Shown in pieces: positions 49,818-59,685 of a stretch of 64,000 nt of DNA. A model generated the notes under the pieces. It was not told where the DNA came from. It worked only from the letters and a program-made list of their open reading frames with translations, and made no database searches. The translations under genes and the position numbers were made by a program. The DNA is taken from NCBI GenBank assembly GCA_943788825.1, contig CALSRT010000015.1:4774-68773 (forward strand), read 5' to 3'. Position 1 is the first letter of the stretch. Every line of letters begins with the position of its first letter. Source of the DNA: UBA4582 sp002389265. Its GTDB lineage: Bacteria; Pseudomonadota; Gammaproteobacteria; Pseudomonadales; Azotimanducaceae.

Positions 49818-51034
49818 TACAGCTGTTAACCAAGCGAGTCCGCTTTGCGCCGAGTCTGGCACTGTCTGTGTTGTTGGCACTCGGTGGCTGTTCCTGGTTT
49901 TCGGATGATATAGAAGTACGAGTGCCGGTGGAATTGGTCAAGTTCAAGGCGGAGGTGAAACTCGTTGAACGCTGGTCAGTGAATCTGGGCAAAGGCGTCG
50001 ACGACAGTGCGATCAAATTAATCCCGGGCCTGGTAGGCGGAAGGATATACGCGGCATCTGCTGATGGTAATGTTGTCGCGGTAGATACGGGTACCGGCAA
50101 GGTCGTTTGGAAACAGTCGATTGTTGACTTTTATGCCGAAGACGAACGCGCTATCGCTTTCGCCGATGGAATTGATGCGATCACCGGCGGTGTTGGTGTC
50201 GGCGGGTCCCTCGTAGTCGTTGGCTCAGCGGCTGGCGAGATTGTTGCTCTTCAACAGGTCGACGGCTCTTTAGCCTGGCGCGCGACAACCACCAGTGAAG
50301 TGTTGGCGCCACCGCAGGTGGTCAATGGCAAAGTCTTTGCCCAGTCTATCGATGGCAAAATTGCAGCCTTCGATGCTGCCAGCGGCGAGCGTAAATGGCT
50401 CTACTCAACTCCGATTCCCAGTCTGACGTTACGCGGTACCAGTACACCGATCGCCGACAAAGATTTTCTGATCGGGGCCTTTGCTAATGGAAGAATGGTG
50501 ATGCTTGACCAGAACCGTGGCCAAGTGGGTTTCGAGCAACGGGCTGGCGTTGGCCAGGGCCAGTCTGACCTGGAGCGGCTGGTAGATATTGATGGCCAAA
50601 TGGTGCTGGATGGCTCGGTACTCTACGTGGTGGCTTATCAGGGTAATTTAGTCGCCATCGATTTGAGCGCCAAGGGTCAAATTCTTTGGTCGAGAGAGGC
50701 TTCCAGTATTGTTGGTCTGGGTACGGGTTTTGGTAACATCTATTTGGCTAGCGAAGACAGCCGATTGACGGCAATCAGTAAAGATACCACGGATGATGTC
50801 TGGACCACAGAGGCCCTACTGTATCGTGATATTACTGCGCCTGTAGCGGTTAGCAGTTATGTAGCGGTGGGGGATTTCGAAGGTTATCTGCATCTGATTG
50901 CTCAGTCAGACGGTCGTTTTGTCGGACGTGAAAAGCTCGACAACGCCGGTCTAACAGCACCAGTGATTGCCGACGGCAGTAGAATTTACCTGATTAGTAA
51001 CAGTGGCCGCCTCTTGGCGCTTGAGGTTCGCTGA
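49814..51034 (+). CDS. bamB: Outer-membrane assembly lipoprotein BamB
   Basis: 406 residues. Lipobox LGGC in LLALGGCSWFSDDIE, then eight PQQ-like blades of a beta-propeller (VVAVDTGTGKVVWKQSIVD, AAFDAASGERKWLYSTP). Binds BamA in the BAM complex at the inner face of the outer membrane. Confidence 0.96.
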   Translation: MIQLLTKRVRFAPSLALSVLLALGGCSWFSDDIEVRVPVELVKFKAEVKLVERWSVNLGKGVDDSAIKLIPGLVGGRIYAASADGNVVAVDTGTGKVVWKQSIVDFYAEDERAIAFADGIDAITGGVGVGGSLVVVGSAAGEIVALQQVDGSLAWRATTTSEVLAPPQVVNGKVFAQSIDGKIAAFDAASGERKWLYSTPIPSLTLRGTSTPIADKDFLIGAFANGRMVMLDQNRGQVGFEQRAGVGQGQSDLERLVDIDGQMVLDGSVLYVVAYQGNLVAIDLSAKGQILWSREASSIVGLGTGFGNIYLASEDSRLTAISKDTTDDVWTTEALLYRDITAPVAVSSYVAVGDFEGYLHLIAQSDGRFVGREKLDNAGLTAPVIADGSRIYLISNSGRLLALEVR

Positions 51035-51040
51035 GCGAAT

Positions 51041-52486
51041 ATGATTCCTGTAATTGCTTTAGTAGGGCGACCCAATGTTGGTAAATCGACACTTTTTAAT
51101 CGTCTGACCAAAAGCCGCGATGCCCTGGTCGCGGAATTCTCTGGCCTCACTCGCGACCGCCAGTATGGCAAAGGTGCCATGGGAGACTTCGATTACTTCG
51201 TGGTAGATACCGGTGGTTTGAGTGGTGACGTTGATGGGATCGATAAGCCCATGGCTGAGCAGGCGTTGACAGCTATCGGCGAGGCAGATCTGGTCTTGTT
51301 TATCGTTGATGCCAAGGGCGGCCGTACCGCCTCAGACGAAGAGATCGCTCGCGTGCTGCGAGGCGACGAACGCAATGTTTTACTGGTCGCTAATAAAATT
51401 GACGGCCAGGATCCTGATTATGTGTTGGGTGAGTTCGCTTCTTTGGGCCTGGGTGCGCCGTGTTTAGTCTCAGCGTCTCAAGGTAGCGGCGTCAAGTATA
51501 TGGTTGATGAAGAAATTCGAGAGAATCTTTATGACATCATAGCCACGCAAGTTGAAGACCTGTCGGCCCCGCCGGAAGACCAGGGTGTCAAGATCGCCGT
51601 CGTTGGCCGCCCCAACGTTGGTAAGTCGACGCTGGTCAATCGCCTGTTAGGTGAAGAACGTGTGGTGGTATTCGACCAGGCAGGTACCACCCGCGATAGT
51701 ATCTATATACCCTATGAACGTCGCGGCAGGAAATACACCTTGATCGATACGGCGGGTATTCGACGTCGTGGCAAGGTGACGGAAAAAGTTGAAAAATTCT
51801 CGATTATTAAAACCCTGGCTGCCATTGATGATGCCAATGTTGTGGTGCTAATGGTGGATGCGATTGACGGTATCGTCGATCAAGATTTGCATCTGTTAGG
51901 TCATGTGTTGGATGCAGGTAGGGCCTTGGTGGTTGCGATTAACAAGTGGGATAGTACCGACCTTGAACAGAAAAATATCGTCAAGCGCGAGCTTGAGCGA
52001 CGTCTGATTTTTATTGATTTTGCCCAAACCCATTTCATATCGGCGTTAAAAGGCAATGGTGTCGGCAAGCTTTATGAATCCATCAACAAAGCCTACGAGT
52101 CGGCCACCAGAAAGCTGCAAACCCATACGTTGAACGATATTCTGGCGAAGGCCTTGCAGGAGCACCAGCCACCAACGGTGAATGGCCGACGCATCAAGCT
52201 ACGCTATGTGCATGTGGGTGGAAATAATCCGCCAATAATAGTTATCCATGGCAACCAGACTGAAGCCGTTCCCGACTCCTACAAACGCTACTTGCAGAAC
52301 AAGTTTGTTGCAGCCTTGAAGCTTGAGGGTACGCCAATTCGAATTGAGTTCAAGACTTCTGACAATCCGTTCAAGGATCGAAAGAATGTCCTCTCTGCGA
52401 GCCAGATCAAGAGCAAGCGGCGGCTGGTAGAGCACGTGCGAAACTCGAAGAAGACCGATCGGCGTAAGGGTAAGCACAAACAGTAG
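51041..52486 (+). CDS. der: Ribosome biogenesis GTPase Der
   Basis: 481 residues. Two tandem G domains, each with GRPNVGKST (residues about 8 and 189), switch motifs DTGG and DTAGIRRRGK, NKID and NKWD boxes, and a C-terminal KH-like domain with a basic tail. It acts in 50S assembly. bamB-der order is standard. Confidence 0.98.
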   Translation: MIPVIALVGRPNVGKSTLFNRLTKSRDALVAEFSGLTRDRQYGKGAMGDFDYFVVDTGGLSGDVDGIDKPMAEQALTAIGEADLVLFIVDAKGGRTASDEEIARVLRGDERNVLLVANKIDGQDPDYVLGEFASLGLGAPCLVSASQGSGVKYMVDEEIRENLYDIIATQVEDLSAPPEDQGVKIAVVGRPNVGKSTLVNRLLGEERVVVFDQAGTTRDSIYIPYERRGRKYTLIDTAGIRRRGKVTEKVEKFSIIKTLAAIDDANVVVLMVDAIDGIVDQDLHLLGHVLDAGRALVVAINKWDSTDLEQKNIVKRELERRLIFIDFAQTHFISALKGNGVGKLYESINKAYESATRKLQTHTLNDILAKALQEHQPPTVNGRRIKLRYVHVGGNNPPIIVIHGNQTEAVPDSYKRYLQNKFVAALKLEGTPIRIEFKTSDNPFKDRKNVLSASQIKSKRRLVEHVRNSKKTDRRKGKHKQ

Positions 52487-52528
52487 CGAGTGAATCAATA
52501 CCCTGCCGACAACCTGCCAATCGCTTCA

Positions 52529-53305
52529 TTAATGACGTCGTAAGAAATCTGTGACGGCAGTATTGAAGCCGTCGATGGCTTCGAGATTGACCGCGTGTCC
52601 GGCGTCAACGGTGACAATTTCCAGGTTTGGCATCGTCGCTTCAGCATAATCCCTGAAAGGTTCAAATCTTGCTTCTCGTGTGCCTTGCACCAGCAGGGTC
52701 GGTACCTGGTTGTTTTTGATCAAGTCTCGCACCGATGCATTGCCATTGGTGTGCGCTAGGGTTCGGCCGACGCCCCCAGGGCTGAGTTGTTGGCAGTCGG
52801 CAAGCAGTTGCGCCTTCCACGGTTCGGGGATGCGCTTGGCATGCCGGGGATGCACAGCGATGGCATTGATGGCGTCTAGCCCACCGGTTTCATATTGCCG
52901 AATCAGTTGTTGAGCATTTTTTCTGAAGTGGGCGGTGACCGCCGGCTCTGCAAAGGCTGATGTGGAGTTGGTAAACACCTGGGCATGGGTGTGTCCTGGA
53001 TGCGTCAGGCTGTAACGTAACGTCAGTGCCGCACCGAGGGAATAACCCAGCACAGACCAGCTTTCAATGCCCAGTTGCTGACGGATCAGGTCAAACGCCG
53101 CCACATAATAGTCTGGCTGATAGCACGCTGAGTCGGTGGGTGAAGCCGCACGCCCATGACCAAAGAGCTCAATCACAACCGGTGAGCAGACCTGCCGCAG
53201 TGCGTCTAGATTCGCCAGCCACTGGGCGCGGGAAGACAGAAATCCATGGACCATTAGCAATGCCGGACCGTTACCCTCAAATTGCTCGAAATAGGGTAAC
53301 AGCAT
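52529..53305 (-). CDS. Alpha/beta hydrolase
   Basis: 258 residues. Oxyanion HGFLSSRAQW, nucleophile elbow GYSLGAAL with Ser, and the catalytic His in DAGHAVNLEA. MenH-like in pattern (FGHGRAASP), but no menaquinone genes are near, so esterase or C-C hydrolase are equally possible. Three bases from the peptidase gene on the same strand. Confidence 0.85.
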   Translation of the reverse strand: MLLPYFEQFEGNGPALLMVHGFLSSRAQWLANLDALRQVCSPVVIELFGHGRAASPTDSACYQPDYYVAAFDLIRQQLGIESWSVLGYSLGAALTLRYSLTHPGHTHAQVFTNSTSAFAEPAVTAHFRKNAQQLIRQYETGGLDAINAIAVHPRHAKRIPEPWKAQLLADCQQLSPGGVGRTLAHTNGNASVRDLIKNNQVPTLLVQGTREARFEPFRDYAEATMPNLEIVTVDAGHAVNLEAIDGFNTAVTDFLRRH

Positions 53306-53307
53306 GG

Positions 53308-54177
53308 TTATTGCAATTCCTGCTGAGGATCGGTCTGAATAAATAAACCGGGATCGACCCTGGCATTATTTAGGCTGACGCTCCAATGCAGGTGCGGCCC
53401 TGTGACCCTTCCGGTTTGACCCACCTCGCCGATGCCATCACCTCGATCCACCCGGTCGCCAAGTTTGACTGTCGTTGCGCTGAGATGACAATACATGGTG
53501 ATCAGCCCCTGGCCATGGTCAAGGATGACGGTATTGCCGTTAAAGAAATAGTCACCCACAGCAGTCACGATCCCAGCTGCTGGGGCAATAATGTTCGTGC
53601 CAGAAGGCGCCGCTATATCCATGCCGCTATGTGGGCTGCGTGGCTGATCATTGAGAATCCGCCGAGAGCCAAATGAGCTGGAGCGTCTGCCGCGGGTAGG
53701 TACGGCGAAGTCAGTGATCACAGGTCCTTCCCTGAAGTGCAGGAAAGCGTTGTCCATCAGGGAACGCTCCTGCTGAATGCGATCCATGTCCTGAGCATAC
53801 GGGTTAACCTTGCGGTCATCAGGTATGGTCAGGCGCTGCACGGGGTAGGTCTTGGGTTTGACCTCAAAGGCCAGTGTTTGGCGGGTTTCGGCGTCGAATT
53901 CTAGTGCTAGCTGGTAGGTGCCCGGCGCTGTAGACAGGGCAAGCCCAATGATGGCGTAGTGCTTATCATCGACCCTGGTCAGGAGCACTGGGCGATCACC
54001 AAACCTTGCGCTGGTGGCTTCACTGGCGACTTCGATGACTGCGACACCACCTGGTACCGGCTCGGCTCGAGGCAGACCGTAGGCGGGCAAGCAAATAACC
54101 GCCAAACAACCGATTAGCCAGGCAGTGCCACAAGATTTCAGATGACTGAAGTTGTTTATGTGCAGGTTCATGCTCAT
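53308..54177 (-). CDS. M23-family (LytM) peptidase
   Basis: 289 residues. N-terminal hydrophobic leader (TAWLIGCLAVICLPAYG), a beta-domain, then the peptidase with zinc ligands in SPHSGMDIAAPSG and GPHLHWSVS (H-x3-D and HxH). All catalytic residues are present, so it should be an active peptidoglycan endopeptidase in the periplasm. It begins two bases after xseA ends and is followed by the hydrolase, suggesting a three-gene unit. Confidence 0.92.
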   Translation of the reverse strand: MSMNLHINNFSHLKSCGTAWLIGCLAVICLPAYGLPRAEPVPGGVAVIEVASEATSARFGDRPVLLTRVDDKHYAIIGLALSTAPGTYQLALEFDAETRQTLAFEVKPKTYPVQRLTIPDDRKVNPYAQDMDRIQQERSLMDNAFLHFREGPVITDFAVPTRGRRSSSFGSRRILNDQPRSPHSGMDIAAPSGTNIIAPAAGIVTAVGDYFFNGNTVILDHGQGLITMYCHLSATTVKLGDRVDRGDGIGEVGQTGRVTGPHLHWSVSLNNARVDPGLFIQTDPQQELQ

Positions 54178-54179
54178 GT

Positions 54180-55631
54180 TTATGGTGCTTCCTTAAGATC
54201 CGCCATGGGCGCGTCGTTGGCATCATCGAAAACCGCGGTGACCGTGGCCTCGAATCGACCACGATGAACGCGCGCACTGATCTGTTGCCCGGGCTTGAGT
54301 GTTAAGGCGTCGCGGACTATTGCAGTTGGCTTATCTGGCGCTGAGACGATGGCATAGCCTCGCTGTAGTGTCGCCAGGGGGCTGACCGTGTTCAGTTGCT
54401 CGGCGCTACGGGTCAGCTGCCGGTGACTGGCATCAAGCAGTTCGCGCATTTGTCGTATCAGACGTTGCTGCAGATAATGCAGCTGGCGTTGTTGGGCGTC
54501 GATCAACTGGCTCGGCTCCTGAATACCCGCTGCCGCCAGATTCAAGCGCGCTCGCGCACGTTCGGTTTGACGCTGGATAGCACGGAGCAGTCGGGCTTGC
54601 ATGTCGGGTATACGAAATTGGCCGAGGTAATGGCGGAATCCGCCACGCAGGCGTAATTCGAGATCATCCAAGCGCTGGTGAAAATCTTGGAGGCGCTGAC
54701 CGGGGTGACGCATGCGGTTACCCAGGTGCTGCAAATGCCGACGCTGTTGACTGATCTCGGCATTGGCCAGGCTCACCATGCGTCGCTCATAACGTAAAAA
54801 CGTCTGCAGCCATTCACCGGCATCGGGGCTGATCAACTCAGCCGCGGCAGAGGGGGTGGGTGCACGCAGGTCGGCGACGAAATCGGCAATCGAGACGTCC
54901 GTTTCGTGGCCCACGGCACACACCACCGGTAGGCGACTATTGAATATCGCTCGAGCAACGGGTTCCGTATTGAAACTCCATAAATCCTCCAGCGAGCCAC
55001 CGCCTCGAGTCAGCAGAATCACGTCAAACGGGTCATCTACGTAGGCATTGGCCGCGTTCAAGGCCCTGACTATCTGTTGGGGTGATTCCTCACCCTGCAC
55101 GGCCACGGGTAAAATGGTGATATTAATCGCCGGAAAGCGCCGACGCATAACCTGCAAGACATCCCGAATCGCTGCCCCGGTAGGTGACGTAATAATGCCC
55201 AAATGCTGCGGCATAGCAGGGATAGGCTGCTTGCGCGCTGCGTCAAACAAGCCTTCCGCCTGAAGCTGGCCTTTAAGCTTGTCGAATGCTCGTCGCAGGG
55301 CGCCGTCGCCCGCCTCCTCGACAAATTCGGCGATCAATTGATATTCGCCGCGACCCTCGTACAGGCTGATTTTGCCGCGCACAATCACCTGCTGACCATC
55401 TTTCGGGGTGAAACGAATCGACTGGTTACGATTACGGAACATGGCGCAGCGAATCTGAGCGCCACTGTCCTTCAGGGTAAAGTACCAGTGGCCTGAGGAT
55501 GGGCGGGCGAAATTAGAAATTTCACCAGAGACGAAGACCATGGAAAACTCGCCTTCCAGCAAACGTCTGGCAGCGTGATTGAGGTCAGCAACAGAAAGAA
55601 TTTCGCGGTTTGATTGTGGTATTAATGACAT
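54180..55631 (-). CDS. xseA: Exodeoxyribonuclease VII large subunit
   Basis: 483 residues. N-terminal OB-fold (VFVSGEISNFARPSSGHWYFTLKD), core with ITSPTGAAIRDVLQVMRRRFP, RGGGSLEDLWSFN and VGHETDVSIADFVADLRAPTPSAAAE, and the long coiled-coil C-terminus. It degrades single-stranded DNA together with XseB, which is elsewhere. Divergent from guaA. Confidence 0.97.
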   Translation of the reverse strand: MSLIPQSNREILSVADLNHAARRLLEGEFSMVFVSGEISNFARPSSGHWYFTLKDSGAQIRCAMFRNRNQSIRFTPKDGQQVIVRGKISLYEGRGEYQLIAEFVEEAGDGALRRAFDKLKGQLQAEGLFDAARKQPIPAMPQHLGIITSPTGAAIRDVLQVMRRRFPAINITILPVAVQGEESPQQIVRALNAANAYVDDPFDVILLTRGGGSLEDLWSFNTEPVARAIFNSRLPVVCAVGHETDVSIADFVADLRAPTPSAAAELISPDAGEWLQTFLRYERRMVSLANAEISQQRRHLQHLGNRMRHPGQRLQDFHQRLDDLELRLRGGFRHYLGQFRIPDMQARLLRAIQRQTERARARLNLAAAGIQEPSQLIDAQQRQLHYLQQRLIRQMRELLDASHRQLTRSAEQLNTVSPLATLQRGYAIVSAPDKPTAIVRDALTLKPGQQISARVHRGRFEATVTAVFDDANDAPMADLKEAP

Positions 55632-55675
55632 CCGGTCATGATGCCTGTTTTACTCGCATCTGCAAGACCTATCTG

Positions 55676-55681
55676 TATAAT
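55676..55681 (+). promoter_or_regulatory. -10 box of the guaA promoter (TATAAT)
   Basis: A perfect TATAAT (CTGTATAATACGCG context) in the 77-base gap between xseA and guaA, 28 bases before the guaA start. The -35 region is poorly defined. Confidence 0.45.
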
Positions 55682-55708
55682 ACGCGCCTTTGGAGTGGCC
55701 TGAATTCA

Positions 55709-57361
55709 ATGACTACGACCGAAGTACCCCCTGTTGTACCTTCTGCTGGAACCGCTGCTGTAAGCGCTGATCTTACCGGGCATAATATTCATGCCGAGAA
55801 AATCCTGATTCTGGATTTTGGTTCTCAATATACCCAGCTGATCGCCCGTCGGGTTCGAGAAGTGGGCGTTTATTGCGAAATACGGGCCTTTAACCTCGAT
55901 GAGGCGACGGTTCGAGAATTCAATCCACGAGGCATCATCCTCTCCGGTGGGCCGGAATCTGTGACCCAAGACGATACCTTGCGAGCGCCAGAGTATCTGT
56001 TCAATCTCGGTGTCCCGGTGCTCGGTATCTGTTATGGCATGCAAACCATGGCGTTACAGTTAGGTGGCCGGGTCGAGGCTTCCTTAAAACGTGAATTCGG
56101 CTATGCCCGGGTTGAGGTCAATAGCCCCAGCAACTTGCTGCAAGATATTCACGACGAACTCGATGCAGATAAGACCTATCTCGACGTCTGGATGAGTCAT
56201 GGCGACAAAGTCGCCGAGCTACCACCGGGCTTTCAGGGTGTCGCCAGTACCAGCACCACCGAGTTTGCCGCCATGGCCGACGACACACGCCACTTCTATG
56301 GTTTGCAGTTTCATCCCGAAGTGAATCACACGCTCCAGGGCGTCGCCATCATGACTCGGTTTATCAAAACCATTTGTGGCTGCCAGGGTCTGTGGACACC
56401 GGCGAATATCGTCGAAGACATCATTGCTGATGTGCGCCTCAAAGTCGGTGACCGCAAAGTCATTCTTGGCTTGTCTGGCGGTGTTGACTCGTCAGTGGTC
56501 GCCGCCCTGTTATCCCGAGCCATTGGCGACCAGCTGACCTGTGTGTTTGTTGATAACGGCCTGTTGCGTAACGAAGAAGGCGAGCAGGTAATGAACATGC
56601 TCGGTCAGGGGTCAGAGAACGTGTTTAAACTGAACATCATCAAGGTCGATGCTGCTGACCTGTTCATGGGTAAGCTTGCCGGCGTCGCCGATCCAGAACA
56701 AAAGCGTAAAATTATCGGTAACACGTTCATTGAAGTTTTCGATGTACAAGCCAAGGCCATTGAAGACGTTGATTTTCTCGCTCAGGGAACCATTTACCCA
56801 GACGTCATCGAGTCAGCAGGTAACAAAGACGGCAAAGCCCACGTGATCAAATCTCACCATAACGTTGGTGGCTTACCGGATTATATGCAATTAGCCTTGA
56901 TCGAGCCCCTGCGCGAACTGTTCAAAGATGAAGTGCGTAAAATTGGTCTCGAACTAGGCCTGACGAAAGAGATGGTGTTCCGTCATCCGTTTCCAGGCCC
57001 CGGCCTCGGCGTCAGAATTCTCGGCCCAGTATCAAAACCCTTCGCCGATCTGTTGCGGGAAGCGGATGCCATCTTCATCGAAGAATTGCGTGCCGCAAAC
57101 CTCTATGAAAAAGTCAGCCAAGCATTCGCAGTATTTTTGCCGGTGAAGTCTGTGGGCGTAGTAGGCGACGCTCGTCGCTACGAGTATGTTATTGCTTTGC
57201 GCGCAGTGGAAACCATCGACTTCATGACAGCCCGTTGGGCGCATCTGCCCTATGATTTTTTGGAGAAAGTCTCTGGCCGAATCATTAATGAAATCAGCGG
57301 CATCTCACGGGTCACCTATGACATTTCCAGCAAGCCGCCGGCGACGATAGAGTGGGAGTAG
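55709..57361 (+). CDS. guaA: GMP synthase (glutamine-hydrolysing)
   Basis: 550 residues from ATG 55709, about 25 residues longer at the N-terminus than usual (extra VPPVVPSAGTAAVSADL before the conserved IHAEKILILDFGSQYTQLIA). GATase triad: Cys in VLGICYGMQTM, His and Glu in LQFHPEVNHT. ATP-pyrophosphatase motif LSGGVDSSV. The ATG is read without strong Shine-Dalgarno. guaB, usually its upstream partner, is absent here. Confidence 0.97.
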   Translation: MTTTEVPPVVPSAGTAAVSADLTGHNIHAEKILILDFGSQYTQLIARRVREVGVYCEIRAFNLDEATVREFNPRGIILSGGPESVTQDDTLRAPEYLFNLGVPVLGICYGMQTMALQLGGRVEASLKREFGYARVEVNSPSNLLQDIHDELDADKTYLDVWMSHGDKVAELPPGFQGVASTSTTEFAAMADDTRHFYGLQFHPEVNHTLQGVAIMTRFIKTICGCQGLWTPANIVEDIIADVRLKVGDRKVILGLSGGVDSSVVAALLSRAIGDQLTCVFVDNGLLRNEEGEQVMNMLGQGSENVFKLNIIKVDAADLFMGKLAGVADPEQKRKIIGNTFIEVFDVQAKAIEDVDFLAQGTIYPDVIESAGNKDGKAHVIKSHHNVGGLPDYMQLALIEPLRELFKDEVRKIGLELGLTKEMVFRHPFPGPGLGVRILGPVSKPFADLLREADAIFIEELRAANLYEKVSQAFAVFLPVKSVGVVGDARRYEYVIALRAVETIDFMTARWAHLPYDFLEKVSGRIINEISGISRVTYDISSKPPATIEWE

Positions 57362-57410
57362 TCTCTAAAGCGACAATTCCAGCTCACCCCTATTTTTAAG
57401 GAGTACACTC

Positions 57411-58097
57411 GTGGAAACCATCACTATTACGGGCGCCAACCGTGGTATCGGCCTGGAATTGACTCGACAGTACCTCCGAGCCAACAATACGGTTATAGCG
57501 ACCTGCAGAAATCCATCAAGCGCCACGGATCTTATTACATTGACCTCAAATCCGAATTTACAGGTCGCCCAGCTTGATGTGACTGATAGGCAATCGGTGG
57601 ACGCCTTTTGCGCCAGCATCAAAGACAAAGTCATTGATGTTCTGATTAACAATGCGGGAGTGAAGGGCAGTGCGAATCAGGGCTTGGATGATATGGATGC
57701 CGAAAGTTGGCTGGCGGCGTTCAACACCAACACTATCGCGCCGTTTATGCTTTCGTCGAGGTTGCTAAAGAATCTCAAACCAGCAGACCGACCGCGCATC
57801 ATCAGTGTCTCCAGCTACATGGGCTCAATCAGTCGGCCGGGCACCGGCCTCTATGCATATCGCAGTTCCAAGGCCGCCTTGAACAAAGTAATGCAGGTGA
57901 TGGCCAACGAGTTACTCGCCGAGGGTGTCATTGCTTGTCCTGTGCACCCAGGTTGGGTGCGAACTGATATGGGTGGCTCTGATGCCGACTTGAGTGTCGA
58001 GCAGAGTGTCGGGGGCTTAATCGCAGTAATCGACAAGCTCAGCATGGCGCAGAGCGGTCGGTTCTGGAATTGGGATGGTGAAGAACTACCCTGGTAA
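57411..58097 (+). CDS. Short-chain dehydrogenase/reductase
   Basis: 228 residues from GTG with AAGGAG nine bases upstream. NAD(P) motif TGANRGIG, NNAG in LINNAGVKG, catalytic Ser in ISVSSYMGS and YRSSKAALN (Y-x3-K). Pattern of the C-factor/short SDR type with C-terminal RFWNWDGEELPW. Substrate unknown. Confidence 0.88.
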   Translation: METITITGANRGIGLELTRQYLRANNTVIATCRNPSSATDLITLTSNPNLQVAQLDVTDRQSVDAFCASIKDKVIDVLINNAGVKGSANQGLDDMDAESWLAAFNTNTIAPFMLSSRLLKNLKPADRPRIISVSSYMGSISRPGTGLYAYRSSKAALNKVMQVMANELLAEGVIACPVHPGWVRTDMGGSDADLSVEQSVGGLIAVIDKLSMAQSGRFWNWDGEELPW

Positions 58098-58438
58098 TCG
58101 CCACCAAAGTAAATTTTTTCAAATGTCTTCCCGCACATCCTAGACAAACCACTTGCTGTCCCGCGGCGGTGGTTTGGTTTCATCATCGGTAAGCGCGCCA
58201 CGAGATCATCAGGATAAAGCCGCAAGTTGATGCTGGATTTTTAGTTTGCTTCAGGGTGGGTGGTATTTGATGATCGACACCGCATGCTGCCTCCCTGCCG
58301 AATGGTATTCCAATCTAGGCGTAATCTTTCGCGTGCTGCACGTGGTTTTCCCATCGGCCGGGGTGGTTTTACGTGTTGTGTCTTGACTCATCGCGGGTAG
58401 GATAGTGAGTAACATCAAGAGCAGGGTAGCGCGGGGTC
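58098..58438. other. Gap without a gene
   Basis: About 340 bases between the SDR and the PhyH genes. I see no coding sequence, strong hairpin or repeat in it; the PhyH promoter must lie here. Confidence 0.5.
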
Positions 58439-59386
58439 ATGATACTAAGCGACGAGCAGATCAGTTTTTTTAAAGCTAAGGGCTATCTAATAGTGCCTGG
58501 CGCCATGGCGCAGGACCAATGTCAAAAGGTGCAGGACTTGATGTGGCAGGCGTTGCCGATGCATGCGACGATTCAAGCTGATGATCTCACAAGCCAGATT
58601 GGACCTTTCAAAACCGCCGATGAGAGTACTGACGCACGACATGTACGCCAGGGCTATCGCTGGCTGAATCGGTTCTTAGGTGTCAGCCCAGAGGTGATCA
58701 AGCTAATTTATAGCGAATCCATTTGTGCGATGGCGACGCAACTACTGGGTGGCCAATTGCGGCAAGCGGTAGCTAACGGCTTACCTATGGGTAGTTATGG
58801 GAATGCCTGGCCTGGTGGCCCAACGGATCCAGCCACTGGGAACGAAGGCGCCCGCGGGGTTTATTGCACTTTGCCTTATGGTAATAAAGCCGTCGAACCG
58901 GATCAGTGTCATACGGACGGTCATCCATTTCAGTTAGGCGTTGTTGGCCTGATTGGTGATTGTCCGCAAGACGGAGGTGGGTTTAAGGTATGGCCAGGGT
59001 CCCATGAGCGTTTGTATCCAACCTTTGCGTTGCGCTATGACCAGCCGCGCATTCCTTATTATGATCATCTGCCGAGCTACAAAGGCATCGCACATAGCCC
59101 TGAATATTTGCAGGAAATTGCCAAGCTCAACGAAGAGTTAAAGCCAGTGGAGTGTTGGGGCAAGGCGGGGGATATCGTGTTTTGGCACCATCGCTTGGCG
59201 CATATGGCAGGGCATAACTACACGAATACCCTGCGTCAGGCGGTGCTGGCAGATTTTTGGACCACGGATTTAGACGCGCTTCGAGGGACGCCGGCCCAAG
59301 GCGATATGTGGCGCGACTGGTCTGAGCAAGTACAACAGTGCAAGGGCGGCTACTCGACGGCGCTCGCGGTGGCGCAACGTCTATAA
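58439..59386 (+). CDS. Phytanoyl-CoA dioxygenase (PhyH) family oxygenase, second copy
   Basis: 315 residues. Iron ligands His158 and Asp160 in DQCHTDGHPFQLG and the distal His in FWHHRLAHMAGHN; GDIVFWHHR and GGGFKVWPGSHERLYP are typical. It is longer than, and only generally similar to, the protein at 3394. Substrate unknown. The MITE follows about 130 bases later. Confidence 0.85.
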   Translation: MILSDEQISFFKAKGYLIVPGAMAQDQCQKVQDLMWQALPMHATIQADDLTSQIGPFKTADESTDARHVRQGYRWLNRFLGVSPEVIKLIYSESICAMATQLLGGQLRQAVANGLPMGSYGNAWPGGPTDPATGNEGARGVYCTLPYGNKAVEPDQCHTDGHPFQLGVVGLIGDCPQDGGGFKVWPGSHERLYPTFALRYDQPRIPYYDHLPSYKGIAHSPEYLQEIAKLNEELKPVECWGKAGDIVFWHHRLAHMAGHNYTNTLRQAVLADFWTTDLDALRGTPAQGDMWRDWSEQVQQCKGGYSTALAVAQRL

Positions 59387-59518
59387 AACTTGTCACCGCC
59401 GAGGTGACTTTGGCGAATGAAGTACGATCCTGTCATCCGCACCCAGATCGGGGTTGCTGGTCCTGACCTTGCAGTCAGCCCCGGCGGACAAACCTATTCA
59501 CGTCAGTCTTCACACTCT

Positions 59519-59685
59519 GATAATTGGGGTCGGGGTAAAATTTACATTTACTTTGTGCCGTTTAATGTTGATGGCATAAACGATCGTAAGTCGGGATTAT
59601 AATATAGGCTTACGCTGCGTCAGTAACACTGATGAGCTGGGTGTGGATGGATAAATGTAAATTTTACCCGGACCCCATTTATCCC
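59519..59685. mobile_element. MITE copy 1 (167 bp, long terminal inverted repeats)
   Basis: Begins GATAATTGGGGTCGGGGTAA and ends with the near-complement (TAAATTTTACCCGGACCCCA then TTTATCCC), giving terminal inverted repeats of about 33 bases. An internal pair CGTAAG / CTTACG surrounds the centre. No transposase is encoded. A nearly identical copy is at 62903-63070 in the same orientation; I see two differences. The right end abuts a truncated coding sequence on the minus strand. Confidence 0.85.

Noticed and set aside
59417..59602. Small open frame ending DNWGRGKIYIYFVPF, with the same end as a frame at 62801-62986
   Set aside because: The shared part is only the MITE read in one frame; there is no ribosome binding site and the upstream parts are unrelated.
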